From: Bacillus nakamurai
Lineage (GTDB): Bacteria; Bacillota; Bacilli; Bacillales; Bacillaceae
NCBI RefSeq assembly: GCF_001584325.1
Contig: NZ_LSAZ01000013.1
Span: forward strand, 101,469-165,468
Reading direction: 5' to 3'
DNA length: 64,000 bases
Shown: in pieces, positions 25,989-34,899 of the stretch
Layout: the number at the start of each line of letters is the position of its first letter
Numbering within the stretch: the first letter of the stretch is position 1
Program-made: the position numbers and the translations under genes
The notes under the pieces: model-generated
Seen by the model: only the letters and a program-made list of their open reading frames with translations
Databases searched by the model: none
Told to the model about the DNA's origin: nothing

Positions 25989-26558
25989 ATGAGGCTGTAT
26001 ACGAAAACAGGCGATAAAGGCCAAACAAGTCTGATCGGCGGAAGAACGGACAAAGACAGTCTCCGGGTCGAAAGCTACGGGACGATTGATGAACTGAACA
26101 GCTTTGTCGGACTCGCGCTTGCGGAGCTTTCCTGCTGCCCGGACTGCAGTGATCTGCAAGCCGAGCTGCAAAACATTCAGCACGAGCTGTTTGACTGCGG
26201 CGGCGACTTGGCGGCTGTTACCGAACATAAGGAATACAAATTGAAAGATGAAGCGGTTTCCGTTTTGGAAACCTGTATTGACCGTTACACGGCTGAAGCG
26301 CCGCCGATTGAGAAATTCATTCTGCCTGGCGGGCATAAGGCGGCTGCGCAGCTTCATATCGCGCGGACCATCACGAGACGGGCGGAGCGGATCGTGGTGA
26401 AACTGAGAAAAACTGAAGATATAAACGAAGCGGTGCTGCGTTACTTGAACCGCCTGTCAGATTATTTCTTTGCGGCGGCGAGAGCAGTGAACGCAAGACA
26501 AGGCGTCAAGGATATCGAGTATGAAAGAAGCGCAGCCGTATTCCGAGACGATAAATAA
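25989..26558 (+). CDS. btuR: Cobalamin adenosyltransferase, PduO type (BtuR/YvqK)
   Basis: 189 aa. PduO-type ATP:cob(I)alamin adenosyltransferase. ATP-binding N-terminal motif TKTGDKGQTSLIGG, then DELNSFVGLA, and the second conserved block FILPGG...AAAQLHIARTITRRAERI. It forms adenosylcobalamin in the cytoplasm from imported corrinoid. It starts three bases after btuD, so is translationally coupled. Last gene of btuFCDR. Confidence 0.92.
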   Translation: MRLYTKTGDKGQTSLIGGRTDKDSLRVESYGTIDELNSFVGLALAELSCCPDCSDLQAELQNIQHELFDCGGDLAAVTEHKEYKLKDEAVSVLETCIDRYTAEAPPIEKFILPGGHKAAAQLHIARTITRRAERIVVKLRKTEDINEAVLRYLNRLSDYFFAAARAVNARQGVKDIEYERSAAVFRDDK

Positions 26559-26565
26559 GCTTTTC

Positions 26566-26600
26566 GCAGCCGGTACATTCGCCATGCCGGCTGTTTTTTT
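26566..26600 (+). terminator. Terminator of the btu operon
   Basis: AGCCGG...CCGGCT stem with T7 following, just past btuR. Confidence 0.85.
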
Positions 26601-26720
26601 ATTTATCGCTCAATTGATCCCCTATTGCCCGTAGGAAAATGTATCTTATGCATTATTGACTGAAAAATGAAACAATGAGATATTGTAAGAAACATTGTAA
26701 AAAAATGGGGGATTTGATAG

Positions 26721-27989
26721 ATGGATACATATAATAAGAGCGAGAGCATCTGGCATAAAAATTTCACCTTTCTGTTTATCTCCAGGCTTATCAAATTGTC
26801 AGGTGACGGTTTTGCCTTCAATTCAATTCTTTGGTTTTTAATTTTTGACGGGGAAGGCGCGATCGGCACAGCGCTTTTAATTGCTGTCACTTTTCTTCCG
26901 GAGGCGATGCTGGCGCCGATTACCGGGCCTTTTATGAAGCAGCATACGCTGAAATTCTGGATGTATTTTTCTGATATTACACGGGCCGCGGTCGTTTTAA
27001 TCATTCCGATCTGTTATTTCAACGGTTTTTCTCCCTTATGGTTTGTCATGCTTCTGATGATTGTCCATTCGGCGACTGGCGCTGCCTATAATCCCGCCTC
27101 AATTTCTTTAATCCCCAATATTGTCGGAGAAAACAGCCTGCAAAAAGCGAATGCGGTTATTCAGTCATCCGGCCAGATCGTGAGGCTTGCCGCGATTACG
27201 TTAAGCGGGGTGTTTTTGACTTTTATCAGTCCCGTCTATTCCATGTTTATTGCACTTATTTTCTATCTTCTATCAGGTTTTCTCGTTCTTTTTATTACAT
27301 ATCAAGTGAATCAGGCAAAAACGGAAGCTGTCGCCGTCAAACAGCGGGGTACATATTTTGGCAGGCTCAAACGGGGCTTCACCCTTGTCAGAAAGCACCA
27401 GATTTTATTTCCGCTTGCGATTTACTGTATTTTCATGAATTTTGCGGCCGCTCCGTGGGAAGCGCTCTCGGCTGTATATGTCGCGGAGGAATTAAACATG
27501 CCGCCGCTTGTTTTCTCTCTTCTGAAGGCGACGGGCACCGGGGGAGCGTTTTTAATGGGATTTATTCTGGCTAAGGTGAAGGTGAACAAATACGGGCTCT
27601 TATTTGTATCGGCAGGGATCATTGAAGGAGCCGCGTTTTTTATCACAGGCATAAACACGTTTTTGCCGCTCGTATTCTTCGCAGCCTTTGCGTTCGGTTC
27701 TGCGGTCAGCGCCATCAACGTGCCGGAATATACCATTATCCAGACCTCTGTCGATCACGATGATCAGCCGCAAGTCTACGCGGTCATCCATATGATCTCT
27801 AATATCTCCATTCCGCTCGGCGCCGTCCTCTGCGGATATGCCGCAAATGCCTTCGGCTCCGGGAAAGTCATTGCGGCGGGCGGTTTGGTTGAAGTGCTTT
27901 CCGGTATCGGCATCTTGCTCTTTACGAAGCTGGCGAAAGCGGAACGCTCTGATTTAATCAGAGAAAAAGAAGCAAGCATCCGAATATAA
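26721..27989 (+). CDS. yvqJ: MFS transporter YvqJ
   Basis: 422 aa, about 12 membrane helices, in the MFS_3/enterobactin-exporter-like group (MFS with RLIKLSGDGFAF near the N-terminus and FITYQVNQAKTEA in the central loop). The family exports drugs or small peptides and macrolides. Substrate unknown. It is a separate unit, with the btu terminator before it and its own terminator after it. Start ATG behind GGGGGATTTGATAG. Confidence 0.82.
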   Translation: MDTYNKSESIWHKNFTFLFISRLIKLSGDGFAFNSILWFLIFDGEGAIGTALLIAVTFLPEAMLAPITGPFMKQHTLKFWMYFSDITRAAVVLIIPICYFNGFSPLWFVMLLMIVHSATGAAYNPASISLIPNIVGENSLQKANAVIQSSGQIVRLAAITLSGVFLTFISPVYSMFIALIFYLLSGFLVLFITYQVNQAKTEAVAVKQRGTYFGRLKRGFTLVRKHQILFPLAIYCIFMNFAAAPWEALSAVYVAEELNMPPLVFSLLKATGTGGAFLMGFILAKVKVNKYGLLFVSAGIIEGAAFFITGINTFLPLVFFAAFAFGSAVSAINVPEYTIIQTSVDHDDQPQVYAVIHMISNISIPLGAVLCGYAANAFGSGKVIAAGGLVEVLSGIGILLFTKLAKAERSDLIREKEASIRI

Positions 27990-27993
27990 CATA

Positions 27994-28025
27994 CTAAAAA
28001 ACGCCGTTTCCAGCGGCGTTTTTTT
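27994..28025 (+). terminator. Terminator of yvqJ
   Basis: AACGCCG...CGGCGTT stem followed by TTTTTTA. Confidence 0.88.
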
Positions 28026-28043
28026 ATTTGGGGTCCGGGGCCT

Positions 28044-28063
28044 TATACGACTCCGGTCTGATG
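28044..28063 (+). promoter_or_regulatory. Probable LiaR binding site before liaI
   Basis: TATACGACTCCGGTCTGATG resembles the LiaR box I recall upstream of B. subtilis liaI (GACTCCGGTC core). A -10-like TATAGT lies near 28109. The operon downstream is the autoregulated lia operon. Assigned partly from context. Confidence 0.5.
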
Positions 28064-28143
28064 TGAAAATCAATCTCTGACTCGTTTTGCCGGCGATCCG
28101 TTTTGTTTATAGTAAAGACAAGGAAAACGAAAGGAGGATATAC

Positions 28144-28524
28144 ATGAATATAAATGTAAAAACTGCAGGCGGTTTTCTGCTTATCGTGTTTGGACTTTCC
28201 GTCTTTTTCGGAGGAGGCCATTTCGCATTTATCATTCCGCTTGCCATCGGCGGCCTCTTACTGTATTGGGGAATCAAACGCTTTTCAAAAGGCAGCGCCG
28301 TTACAGGTATGATCGCCGGATTAATCGGGGCGATGATTCTCGTCGCTTCTCTTCCGTTTATCGTTGCGATCGGTCTGGCGGGAGCCATGGTGTACTTTGG
28401 CTGGAAAATGATGAAGCAAGGCAGCTCATCAGCTGACGCCCGCTCATATGAGCCGGAAACGGCATCCCCCGGCTATCAATCTAATTTTGATTCAGAGTGG
28501 GAAGAATTTTTGAAGAAAAAATAA
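28144..28524 (+). CDS. liaI: Membrane protein LiaI
   Basis: 126 aa, same length as B. subtilis LiaI. Start ATG at 28144 behind AAAGGAGGATATAC. Four hydrophobic stretches in residues ~8-95 form a small membrane domain; the C-terminal ~30 residues are polar (DSEWEEFLKKK). LiaI anchors the PspA-like LiaH to the membrane under cell-wall-antibiotic stress. First gene of liaIHGFSR. Confidence 0.9.
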   Translation: MNINVKTAGGFLLIVFGLSVFFGGGHFAFIIPLAIGGLLLYWGIKRFSKGSAVTGMIAGLIGAMILVASLPFIVAIGLAGAMVYFGWKMMKQGSSSADARSYEPETASPGYQSNFDSEWEEFLKKK

Positions 28525-28537
28525 GGAGGAATAAAAA

Positions 28538-29215
28538 ATGGTCTTAAAAAGAATAAGAGATATGTTCGTCGCATCTGTTAACGAAGGGTTGGATAAATTA
28601 GAAAATCCGAAAGTCATGCTGAATCAATATGTGCGTGATATGGAGAGTGACATCGCCAAGGCAAAACAAACGATTGTCAAACAGCACACGATCGTCCATC
28701 AGTTTAAGAAAAAGCAGGAAGATGCTCACGAAACGGCGGCTAAGCGGAAAAATCAAGCCCAGCTCGCTTTTGATGCCGGTGAGGAAGAGCTTGCGAAAAA
28801 AGCTCTGACTGAAATGAAATACCTGGAGGGTAAAGCGGCTGAACATGCAGAGGCCTATGAGCAGGCGAAAACACAGCTGGCCGAGCTGAAGGAACAGCTT
28901 GATACGCTTGAAACACGCCTTCGTGATGTAAAGGATAAAAAACAGGCGCTCATCGCCCGCGCTAATGCGGCAAAAGCGAAAGAGCATATGAATGCATCTT
29001 TCGATAAGATTGATAATGAGAGCGCCTACAGAGAGTTTCTGCGGGTTGAAAACCGCATTGAAGAAATGGAAGTCCGCGTAAAATACGGAAATTCCGCAGA
29101 GGCAAACACAGAATACAGCCGCTCGCAATATTCGGACGAGGTGGAGGCCGAGCTTGATAAGATGCGCTCGCTGTCCTTGAAAAAAACAGATCAGCCGACA
29201 GCTGTCAGTGAATAA
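28538..29215 (+). CDS. liaH: Phage-shock-protein A homologue LiaH
   Basis: 225 aa PspA/IM30 family coiled-coil protein, starting MVLKRIRDMFVASVNEGLDK and carrying LENPKVMLNQYVRDMESDI, a family signature. Residues ~25-200 are almost wholly helical and charged. It forms large rings and protects the membrane during envelope stress (bacitracin, daptomycin and similar). ATG follows AAGGAGGAATAAAA. It lies 13 bases after liaI. Confidence 0.93.
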   Translation: MVLKRIRDMFVASVNEGLDKLENPKVMLNQYVRDMESDIAKAKQTIVKQHTIVHQFKKKQEDAHETAAKRKNQAQLAFDAGEEELAKKALTEMKYLEGKAAEHAEAYEQAKTQLAELKEQLDTLETRLRDVKDKKQALIARANAAKAKEHMNASFDKIDNESAYREFLRVENRIEEMEVRVKYGNSAEANTEYSRSQYSDEVEAELDKMRSLSLKKTDQPTAVSE

Positions 29216-29319
29216 TGTGCAAAAGGGAAGATCGGCGTATAAAGCCTCTTCCCTATATGCACGTATCAATTATCCGGCTTTTCCTTTATAATAAAATGAA
29301 TAAAAAAGGATGGAACGTA

Positions 29320-30189
29320 ATGAAGCCCATGTTTGGCAAATTGCTGATTACGGCAGGCGTCCTCATTTGCTGCTTGTTTTTGGTGAAAGATGTTTTTGCA
29401 GAGCGGCTTTTTCCTCTGAATGGAACTGAAGCAGAATCGGCAAGCGTTTCGCCTCGGGAGATCAGCAGCCTGGCGGTTTCTTCGGAACAAATGGATGTGA
29501 AAATCATTGCCGAGACCCGCAACGACATTGCGGCACACGTCACAGGCCAATCCGGAAAACTGTTTGTCCGCAGTCAAGGCAAAACGTTAAACCTCACGGC
29601 AAAGGAAAAAGGCTTTCAATTTTTGAATGTCTTTCACCGCTCCATTTTAATCGTCCGCATTCCATATGAATATAAGCAGGACATTACCGTCCGCTCGTCA
29701 AGCGGAAACATTGAAGTTGACGGAAACAGGGGATTAGGCTTAGCTCACCTGGGCGTCCGTTCCTCAAGCGGCAGCATGACATTAAAGAAGGTCCGCGCTG
29801 AAACGTTTGAAGCGAAAGGATTATCAGGCCATCTGATTGCTTCCGATCTTGCCGCAAAAACCGCAAATGTCCGCTCATCCTCCGGAAATGTTAATTTGCA
29901 TCATGTGGCGGGCGCTTTTAACGTGCTGGTTACTTCAGGAAATGTAAATGCATCGCTGCAAGAAGCAAATGCTCCTGCGTCCGTCAGGCTTACGAGCGGC
30001 AGCGCAGCAATCAGCCTGCCGAAAGACGGGGATTTTACGGTCAACGCCGAATCGGCAAGCGGAAATATCAAATCGTCTTATTCATTTGACGAGACACATC
30101 AAGAAGGCGAAAGGCTCACCGGCGTCAAAGGGAATGGCGCTCAGCCGATCGAAATAAAAGTCACAAGCGGGAATGTTGCGTTACAATAG
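29320..30189 (+). CDS. liaG: LiaG, DUF4097 membrane-anchored protein
   Basis: 289 aa from ATG at 29320 with AAAAAAGGATGG upstream; earlier in-frame ATGs lie in the liaH-liaG spacer without ribosome sites. One N-terminal membrane anchor (LLITAGVLICCLFLV), then an external repetitive beta-helix with recurring VRSSSGNIEVD / VRSSSGSMTLKK / VRSSSGNVNLHH / VTSGNVNAS units, typical of DUF4097 adhesin-like proteins. Role in the Lia response unknown. Confidence 0.86.
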   Translation: MKPMFGKLLITAGVLICCLFLVKDVFAERLFPLNGTEAESASVSPREISSLAVSSEQMDVKIIAETRNDIAAHVTGQSGKLFVRSQGKTLNLTAKEKGFQFLNVFHRSILIVRIPYEYKQDITVRSSSGNIEVDGNRGLGLAHLGVRSSSGSMTLKKVRAETFEAKGLSGHLIASDLAAKTANVRSSSGNVNLHHVAGAFNVLVTSGNVNASLQEANAPASVRLTSGSAAISLPKDGDFTVNAESASGNIKSSYSFDETHQEGERLTGVKGNGAQPIEIKVTSGNVALQ

Positions 30190-30227
30190 ACAAGATCGGC
30201 ACTGGAAAGGAGGCGTAAGCAGCTGAA

Positions 30228-30959
30228 ATGGCAAAAAAACAGATTCTCGGACTTATCATCGCCTTATTAGGCATCAGCATGTTCTTACGTATTATCGGCA
30301 TCGGCGATTTCCTGTTTTGGCCGCTCTTTTTTCTGATTGCAGGCTATATTTTTAAAAAGTATTCCCGCAGCTGGTTCGGCTCCGTCCTGTATATCTTCGC
30401 CGCCTTTTTGTTTTTAAAAAACCTGTTCAGCGTCACGTTTAACCTGTTCGGCTATGCCTTCGCCGCCTTTCTCATTTACGCGGGCTACAGGCTTCTCAAA
30501 GGAAAGCGTGTGTTTGAGCATAAAGAGAAGAAAATCAATCTGGAAAAAGAAGAAGACCCGGAGCCTTCTTCCCAGCCGGACAGCAGACAACCGGATCTCC
30601 GCAGTTTTTTTATCGGCGAGCTCAGGATGATGAAGGACCCGTTTGATCTGAATGATTTAAATGTATCCGGTTTTATCGGTGATGTGAAAATCGACTTGTC
30701 AAAAGCCATCATTCCGGAAGGAGAAAGCACGATTACAATCAGCGGCGTCATCGGCAATGTAGATGTATACGTCCCGCCTGATATTGAAGTCGCCGTCAGC
30801 TCTTCCGCTTTTATCGGCGACATGAGTCTGCTCGGTTCTAAAAAAAGCGGTATGAGCACGAAGCTGTATACGGTATCCCCTGATTACGGCGATTCACCGC
30901 GGCGGATTAAAATATCAATTTCTTTATTTATCGGCGATGTGGATGTGAACTATTTATGA
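30228..30959 (+). CDS. liaF: LiaF, negative regulator of the LiaRS system
   Basis: 243 aa. N-terminal membrane domain with four short helices (residues ~5-90), a charged linker (EKEEDPEPSSQPDSRQ), then a cytoplasmic beta-rich domain with repeated FIGDVKID / VIGNVDVYV / FIGDMSLLG / FIGDVDVNY strands. It keeps the kinase LiaS off without stress. The ribosome site AAAGGAGGCG lies 14 bases from the ATG, longer than usual. Stop overlaps liaS start (ATGA). Confidence 0.9.
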   Translation: MAKKQILGLIIALLGISMFLRIIGIGDFLFWPLFFLIAGYIFKKYSRSWFGSVLYIFAAFLFLKNLFSVTFNLFGYAFAAFLIYAGYRLLKGKRVFEHKEKKINLEKEEDPEPSSQPDSRQPDLRSFFIGELRMMKDPFDLNDLNVSGFIGDVKIDLSKAIIPEGESTITISGVIGNVDVYVPPDIEVAVSSSAFIGDMSLLGSKKSGMSTKLYTVSPDYGDSPRRIKISISLFIGDVDVNYL

Positions 30960-32038
30960 GGAAAAAAATACTCGCCAATATCCAGTGGCGCGCCATGCGG
31001 ATGACAACGGGCATCAGCCTGCTCCTTTGCGCTGCGTTTATCACGCTGATGCTTTTATACTACCAGCTTGACCCGGTGCTGCTGCTTTCCTCCGGATGGT
31101 TCGGCATTCCGTTTGTTCTCATCCTGCTTTTAACGAGCCTTGCAGCCGGGCTGATCTCCGGATATATGTACGGAAACTACCTCAAAACGAGAATGGATAA
31201 GCTGATTGAAGCGATTTTAAAATTTGAAAACGGCAATTTTGCTTATCGGGTGCCGCCTCTCGGTGATGACGAAATCGGTTTGGCGGCAGACCAGCTCAAC
31301 GAAATGGCCAAGCGGGTTGAGCTTCAAGTCACATCGCTGCAAAAGCTTTCGAACGAGCGGTCGGAATGGCAGGATCAAATGAAGAAATCGGTCATCTCTG
31401 AAGAACGCCAGCGGCTGGCGCGTGACCTTCACGATGCCGTCAGCCAGCAGCTGTTTGCCATCTCCATGATGACGTCCGCCGTCTTGGAACAGGTGAAAGA
31501 CTCTGATGACAAAATCGTCAAACGGATAAAAATGGTCGAGCATATGGCGGGAGAGGCGCAAAACGAAATGAGGGCGCTGCTTCTTCACCTGAGGCCTGTC
31601 ACGTTAGAAGGAAAAGGCCTGAAGGAAGGGCTGATTGAGCTGTTAAAAGAGTTCAAAGCAAAGCAGCCGCTTGATATTGAGTGGGATATCCGCGACACAG
31701 GTGTGTCAAAAGGTGTGGAAGATCATCTGTTCAGAATCGTCCAGGAGGCGCTTTCCAACGTATTCAGGCATTCCAAAGCGACAAAGGTCACAGTAAGGCT
31801 CGGCGCGAAACATCAGCAGCTGCAGCTTAAGGTGATTGATAACGGCGCGGGTTTTACGATGGATCAAGTAAAGGCTTCCTCTTACGGCTTACATTCTATT
31901 AAAGAAAGAGCCAGTGAAATCGGCGGTATAGCAGAAATCATTTCTGTAAAGGGAAAAGGCACACATGTCGACGTGAAAGTCCCGATTTATCGGAAACCAG
32001 AAGGAGAGAACGACAGTGATTCGAGTGTTACTAATTGA
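30956..32038 (+). CDS. liaS: Sensor histidine kinase LiaS
   Basis: 360 aa intramembrane-sensing kinase. Two membrane helices (~15-35 and ~45-65) with almost no external loop, a HAMP domain (YGNYLKTRMDKLIEAILKF), HisKA_3 dimerisation domain with the phospho-His in ERQRLARDLHDAVSQQLF, and an ATPase domain (LFRIVQEALSNVFRHSKA, VIDNGAGF). It senses envelope stress through LiaF and phosphorylates LiaR. Overlaps liaR by 23 bases. Confidence 0.93.
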   Translation: MRKKILANIQWRAMRMTTGISLLLCAAFITLMLLYYQLDPVLLLSSGWFGIPFVLILLLTSLAAGLISGYMYGNYLKTRMDKLIEAILKFENGNFAYRVPPLGDDEIGLAADQLNEMAKRVELQVTSLQKLSNERSEWQDQMKKSVISEERQRLARDLHDAVSQQLFAISMMTSAVLEQVKDSDDKIVKRIKMVEHMAGEAQNEMRALLLHLRPVTLEGKGLKEGLIELLKEFKAKQPLDIEWDIRDTGVSKGVEDHLFRIVQEALSNVFRHSKATKVTVRLGAKHQQLQLKVIDNGAGFTMDQVKASSYGLHSIKERASEIGGIAEIISVKGKGTHVDVKVPIYRKPEGENDSDSSVTN

Positions 32039-32648
32039 CGATCATGAAATGGTCAGAATGGGACTGGCCGCGTTTTTAGAAACGCAGCCTGATATAGAAG
32101 TCATCGGCGAAGCATCAGACGGACAGCAGGGAGTCGACCTTGCCGCAGAGCTTTTGCCCGATGTGATCTTAATGGATCTTGTCATGGAAGGCATGGACGG
32201 CATTGAAGCGACGAAGCTCATCTGCGCCAGACTGGCAGATCCGAAAATCATCGTGCTGACAAGCTTTATTGATGACGACAAAGTATATCCGGTCATTGAG
32301 GCGGGAGCCCTCAGCTACTTGCTGAAAACATCCAAGGCCGCAGAAATAGCCGAAGCGATCAGAGCGGCTGCCAAGGGAGAGCCGAAGCTTGAATCGAAGG
32401 TTGCCGGAAAGGTGTTATCAAGACTGCGCCATTCAGAAAACACGCTTCCGCACGAAACGCTGACAAAAAGAGAGCTGGAAATCCTTTGCCTTGTCGCGGA
32501 AGGAAAGACGAATAAAGAAATCGGCGAAGAGCTTTTTATTACGATTAAAACGGTGAAAACCCACATTACGAATATATTATCAAAGCTTGACGTCAGTGAC
32601 CGGACTCAGGCTGCGGTATACGCCCATCGCAATCATCTCGTGACATAA
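32016..32648 (+). CDS. liaR: Response regulator LiaR
   Basis: 210 aa NarL/FixJ family. The receiver domain begins VIRVLLIDDHEMVR, has the phospho-acceptor in LLPDVILMDLVMEGMDGIEA and the conserved Lys in SYLLKTSKAAE. The LuxR-type DNA-binding domain is LTKRELEILCLVAEGKTNKE ... LFITIKTVKTHITNIL. It starts at GTG within the end of liaS, with GGAGAGAACGACA before it. It activates liaI. Confidence 0.93.
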   Translation: MIRVLLIDDHEMVRMGLAAFLETQPDIEVIGEASDGQQGVDLAAELLPDVILMDLVMEGMDGIEATKLICARLADPKIIVLTSFIDDDKVYPVIEAGALSYLLKTSKAAEIAEAIRAAAKGEPKLESKVAGKVLSRLRHSENTLPHETLTKRELEILCLVAEGKTNKEIGEELFITIKTVKTHITNILSKLDVSDRTQAAVYAHRNHLVT

Positions 32649-32685
32649 ACGAAGGAGAGCCGCGAATGCACACTCTCCTCCGTGT
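32647..32685. terminator. Hairpin between liaR and gerAC
   Basis: ACGAAGGAGAG...CTCTCCTCCGT forms a stem between the convergent operons, but neither side has a good T-run. A probable weak terminator. Confidence 0.45.
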
Positions 32686-32689
32686 CGTA

Positions 32690-33802
32690 TTATTGGGACA
32701 TTCCCTTTGTTCCGAAATCTTTGATGGCCACTTTGACCTTGTATTCTATATCTGATTGGCTGAAATGATGGTCCCAGTCAGCCGAAACCTTTCTCCATTT
32801 AACCGGGTAATGGATCCTGACTTGATCGCCTAAACCTGTAATATCAACCTTCAATTCATGCTGCAAATAATCGATGAATGTGGTGACATCTGAATGAATG
32901 CTGCGTTTTACCGCATTTTTGATTTCATTAATATAGGACTCCTTAAAGGAATCTTCCTTCGGATTCCAGTCCTCGGACAGCCGGCCTTCAACGAACCGGG
33001 TCACGATAAATTTAAATTTCCCGTTTCGATACTTCGTGTCAACTTTGTAGTTGCTGGAAAAAATTTCGAATGATAAATAGCGGTTGTCGTTCTTTGTATA
33101 CGTAACCCCTCCCTTTACCTTGCCCGTAAACAGATTCAAATTCTCAACTTGAATAGGCGTTAAATTCGCATACCAAAATTTATTTTTAATAATGGTCGCG
33201 CCCCAGATTTCCAGTCTGCCGCTTATTTTGCGCACTTGAGGAATGGCGAAGGTTTCTCCTTTGGCGATTTTCTCAGACAGATCCCCCAATGTCACGGGCT
33301 CCATCAGCCGGATGGTCACTGAGTTATTCTCCGTTAAGTCGTAAATGGTGTTTGACGCAGGCTCTCCCTGATCACTGACTGAGAAAATGTCTTTCGTTTT
33401 GTCGGGCACCGTCAGCACATTGCAGCTTCTTCTTGTTCCGTTATCCCTGATAAATTGGTTCATCAGTGCGTCAAGCGGGATGCCGTCCTTTAACAGCGCT
33501 TCAGAAAACAGCATGACGCGCAAATGCTGGGAAAAAGCAGGATGATTTTTTAATGAGGCCGTCCTCAAGGCTTGATGAACGGTTTCCCCGGGGGTGGAAG
33601 TCACCTTTGTCGTGTCGCTTGACGATGATTGCTCGGAACTGACTTTTTTCGGAATCAGAATTTGCTGCGTCACTTCCACGTTTTCTTCCGCCGGCTTATC
33701 CAGCCCGACTCCGATGACAAGGCTTAAATCCTCAATATTCCGGCTGTCCCAGCATCCGGCCAAAAGCAATGTGCAGAGAATGATGACGATGGATTTCTTC
33801 AT
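32690..33802 (-). CDS. gerAC: Germination receptor lipoprotein GerAC
   Basis: 370 aa Ger(x)C family. Lipobox LLLAGC puts Cys near residue 17, followed by WDSRNIEDLSLVIGVGLD, a very conserved GerC opening. It is the C subunit of the L-alanine receptor in the spore inner membrane. Start ATG overlaps the gerAB stop (ATGA). Last gene of gerA. Confidence 0.94.
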   Translation of the reverse strand: MKKSIVIILCTLLLAGCWDSRNIEDLSLVIGVGLDKPAEENVEVTQQILIPKKVSSEQSSSSDTTKVTSTPGETVHQALRTASLKNHPAFSQHLRVMLFSEALLKDGIPLDALMNQFIRDNGTRRSCNVLTVPDKTKDIFSVSDQGEPASNTIYDLTENNSVTIRLMEPVTLGDLSEKIAKGETFAIPQVRKISGRLEIWGATIIKNKFWYANLTPIQVENLNLFTGKVKGGVTYTKNDNRYLSFEIFSSNYKVDTKYRNGKFKFIVTRFVEGRLSEDWNPKEDSFKESYINEIKNAVKRSIHSDVTTFIDYLQHELKVDITGLGDQVRIHYPVKWRKVSADWDHHFSQSDIEYKVKVAIKDFGTKGMSQ

Positions 33803-34899
33803 TGCGCTTTTTTCACCTTCCTTTTCACGGCAACGACTGCAAACATCAGCAAAGGCAGCAAAAACAAACCTAAGAAAATGTAGCCGAGAATATCACTGAA
33901 CAGCATCAGCTTATTGGCGTCTTTGGACAATAACGATCCGAAGTATGTGACAATAGCCACGAAGATAACGCCTATTTTCTTCTTCAGCCCGAAAATTTTA
34001 TTCAGCCCTGACGTGGCGAAATATCCGTACGATACATAAGTGCCGAAAAACTGGATAATCCATACAGCAAGTAAAAAGGACTCAAACCTTTCGATAAACA
34101 GCCCTTTTATTTCAAAGGATTGAAAGAGCGCAATCGTCGGCCAAATCATTGTTTTGACATCCTGGAGGGTTAACGCCCCGACGACGAGCACGTATGTAAT
34201 GATGTATAGCATAATGGGGATGGAAAAGCCCATAGCCGACAAACGAAATGTATCCTTTTTATTCTTGAGGTATTCGGGCAGAAACAGCATGATTTCAATC
34301 CCTAAAAAAGAAACTGAAACGACAGTCAGAGAGTTCATAATAGAAGAAACCCCCTGTCCGAGCACCGGCCTCAGGTTGTCTAAATCAAATATTTTAAAGC
34401 TGAAAGAAAACACAACCAATAAAATAATAATCGTGATCGTCAAATAGAAAGGAAACAGCCGGCCCATATCGCTCATGCCCCCGATGATCAAATAGACGGC
34501 GCAGGCAATAAAAATAAAGAGAGTGACCGGCACGGGCGTTCTTTCCAATAAGAAGAATTTGACCATCTCCGCCATCGCCCGGGCTTCAAAGCTGGCGACT
34601 CCCATAAAATACAAACAAATCATGAGATTCACGATATTTCCGGCCCATTTGCCGAGCCCTTCTTTCATATAATCGAAAAAAGAAGAGTACTGGTGCTTTT
34701 TCATAATGAGCGTGTTGAGATAGATCAAAAAGATAAAAATAATGCCTTCCAGCCCTAATGCAATCCAGCCGTCAGGCGAATTTGACTTTAATGTCAGCGC
34801 CCGCGGCATGGTGAGAAGGCCGGCACCGAGCATTGTATTGGAAATCACGGCCGTTCCTTGATAGGTTGTGAGCTTATTTTGAGTTGTTTTCTGGCTCAT
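33799..34899 (-). CDS. gerAB: Germination receptor permease subunit GerAB
   Basis: 366 aa from ATG at 34897-34899, with AAAGAGGCG about ten bases upstream; the frame stays open further up but overlaps gerAA without a ribosome site. APC-superfamily transporter fold with ten helices, beginning QNKLTTYQGTAVISNTMLGA and GLLTMPRAL. It forms the L-alanine-binding membrane subunit. The overlap with gerAA is 26 bases. Confidence 0.93.
   Translation of the reverse strand: MSQKTTQNKLTTYQGTAVISNTMLGAGLLTMPRALTLKSNSPDGWIALGLEGIIFIFLIYLNTLIMKKHQYSSFFDYMKEGLGKWAGNIVNLMICLYFMGVASFEARAMAEMVKFFLLERTPVPVTLFIFIACAVYLIIGGMSDMGRLFPFYLTITIIILLVVFSFSFKIFDLDNLRPVLGQGVSSIMNSLTVVSVSFLGIEIMLFLPEYLKNKKDTFRLSAMGFSIPIMLYIITYVLVVGALTLQDVKTMIWPTIALFQSFEIKGLFIERFESFLLAVWIIQFFGTYVSYGYFATSGLNKIFGLKKKIGVIFVAIVTYFGSLLSKDANKLMLFSDILGYIFLGLFLLPLLMFAVVAVKRKVKKAQ

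Noticed and set aside
28598..29269. 223-codon open frame antisense to liaH
   Set aside because: liaH codes a low-complexity coiled coil, which gives long open antisense frames by chance; no start signals.
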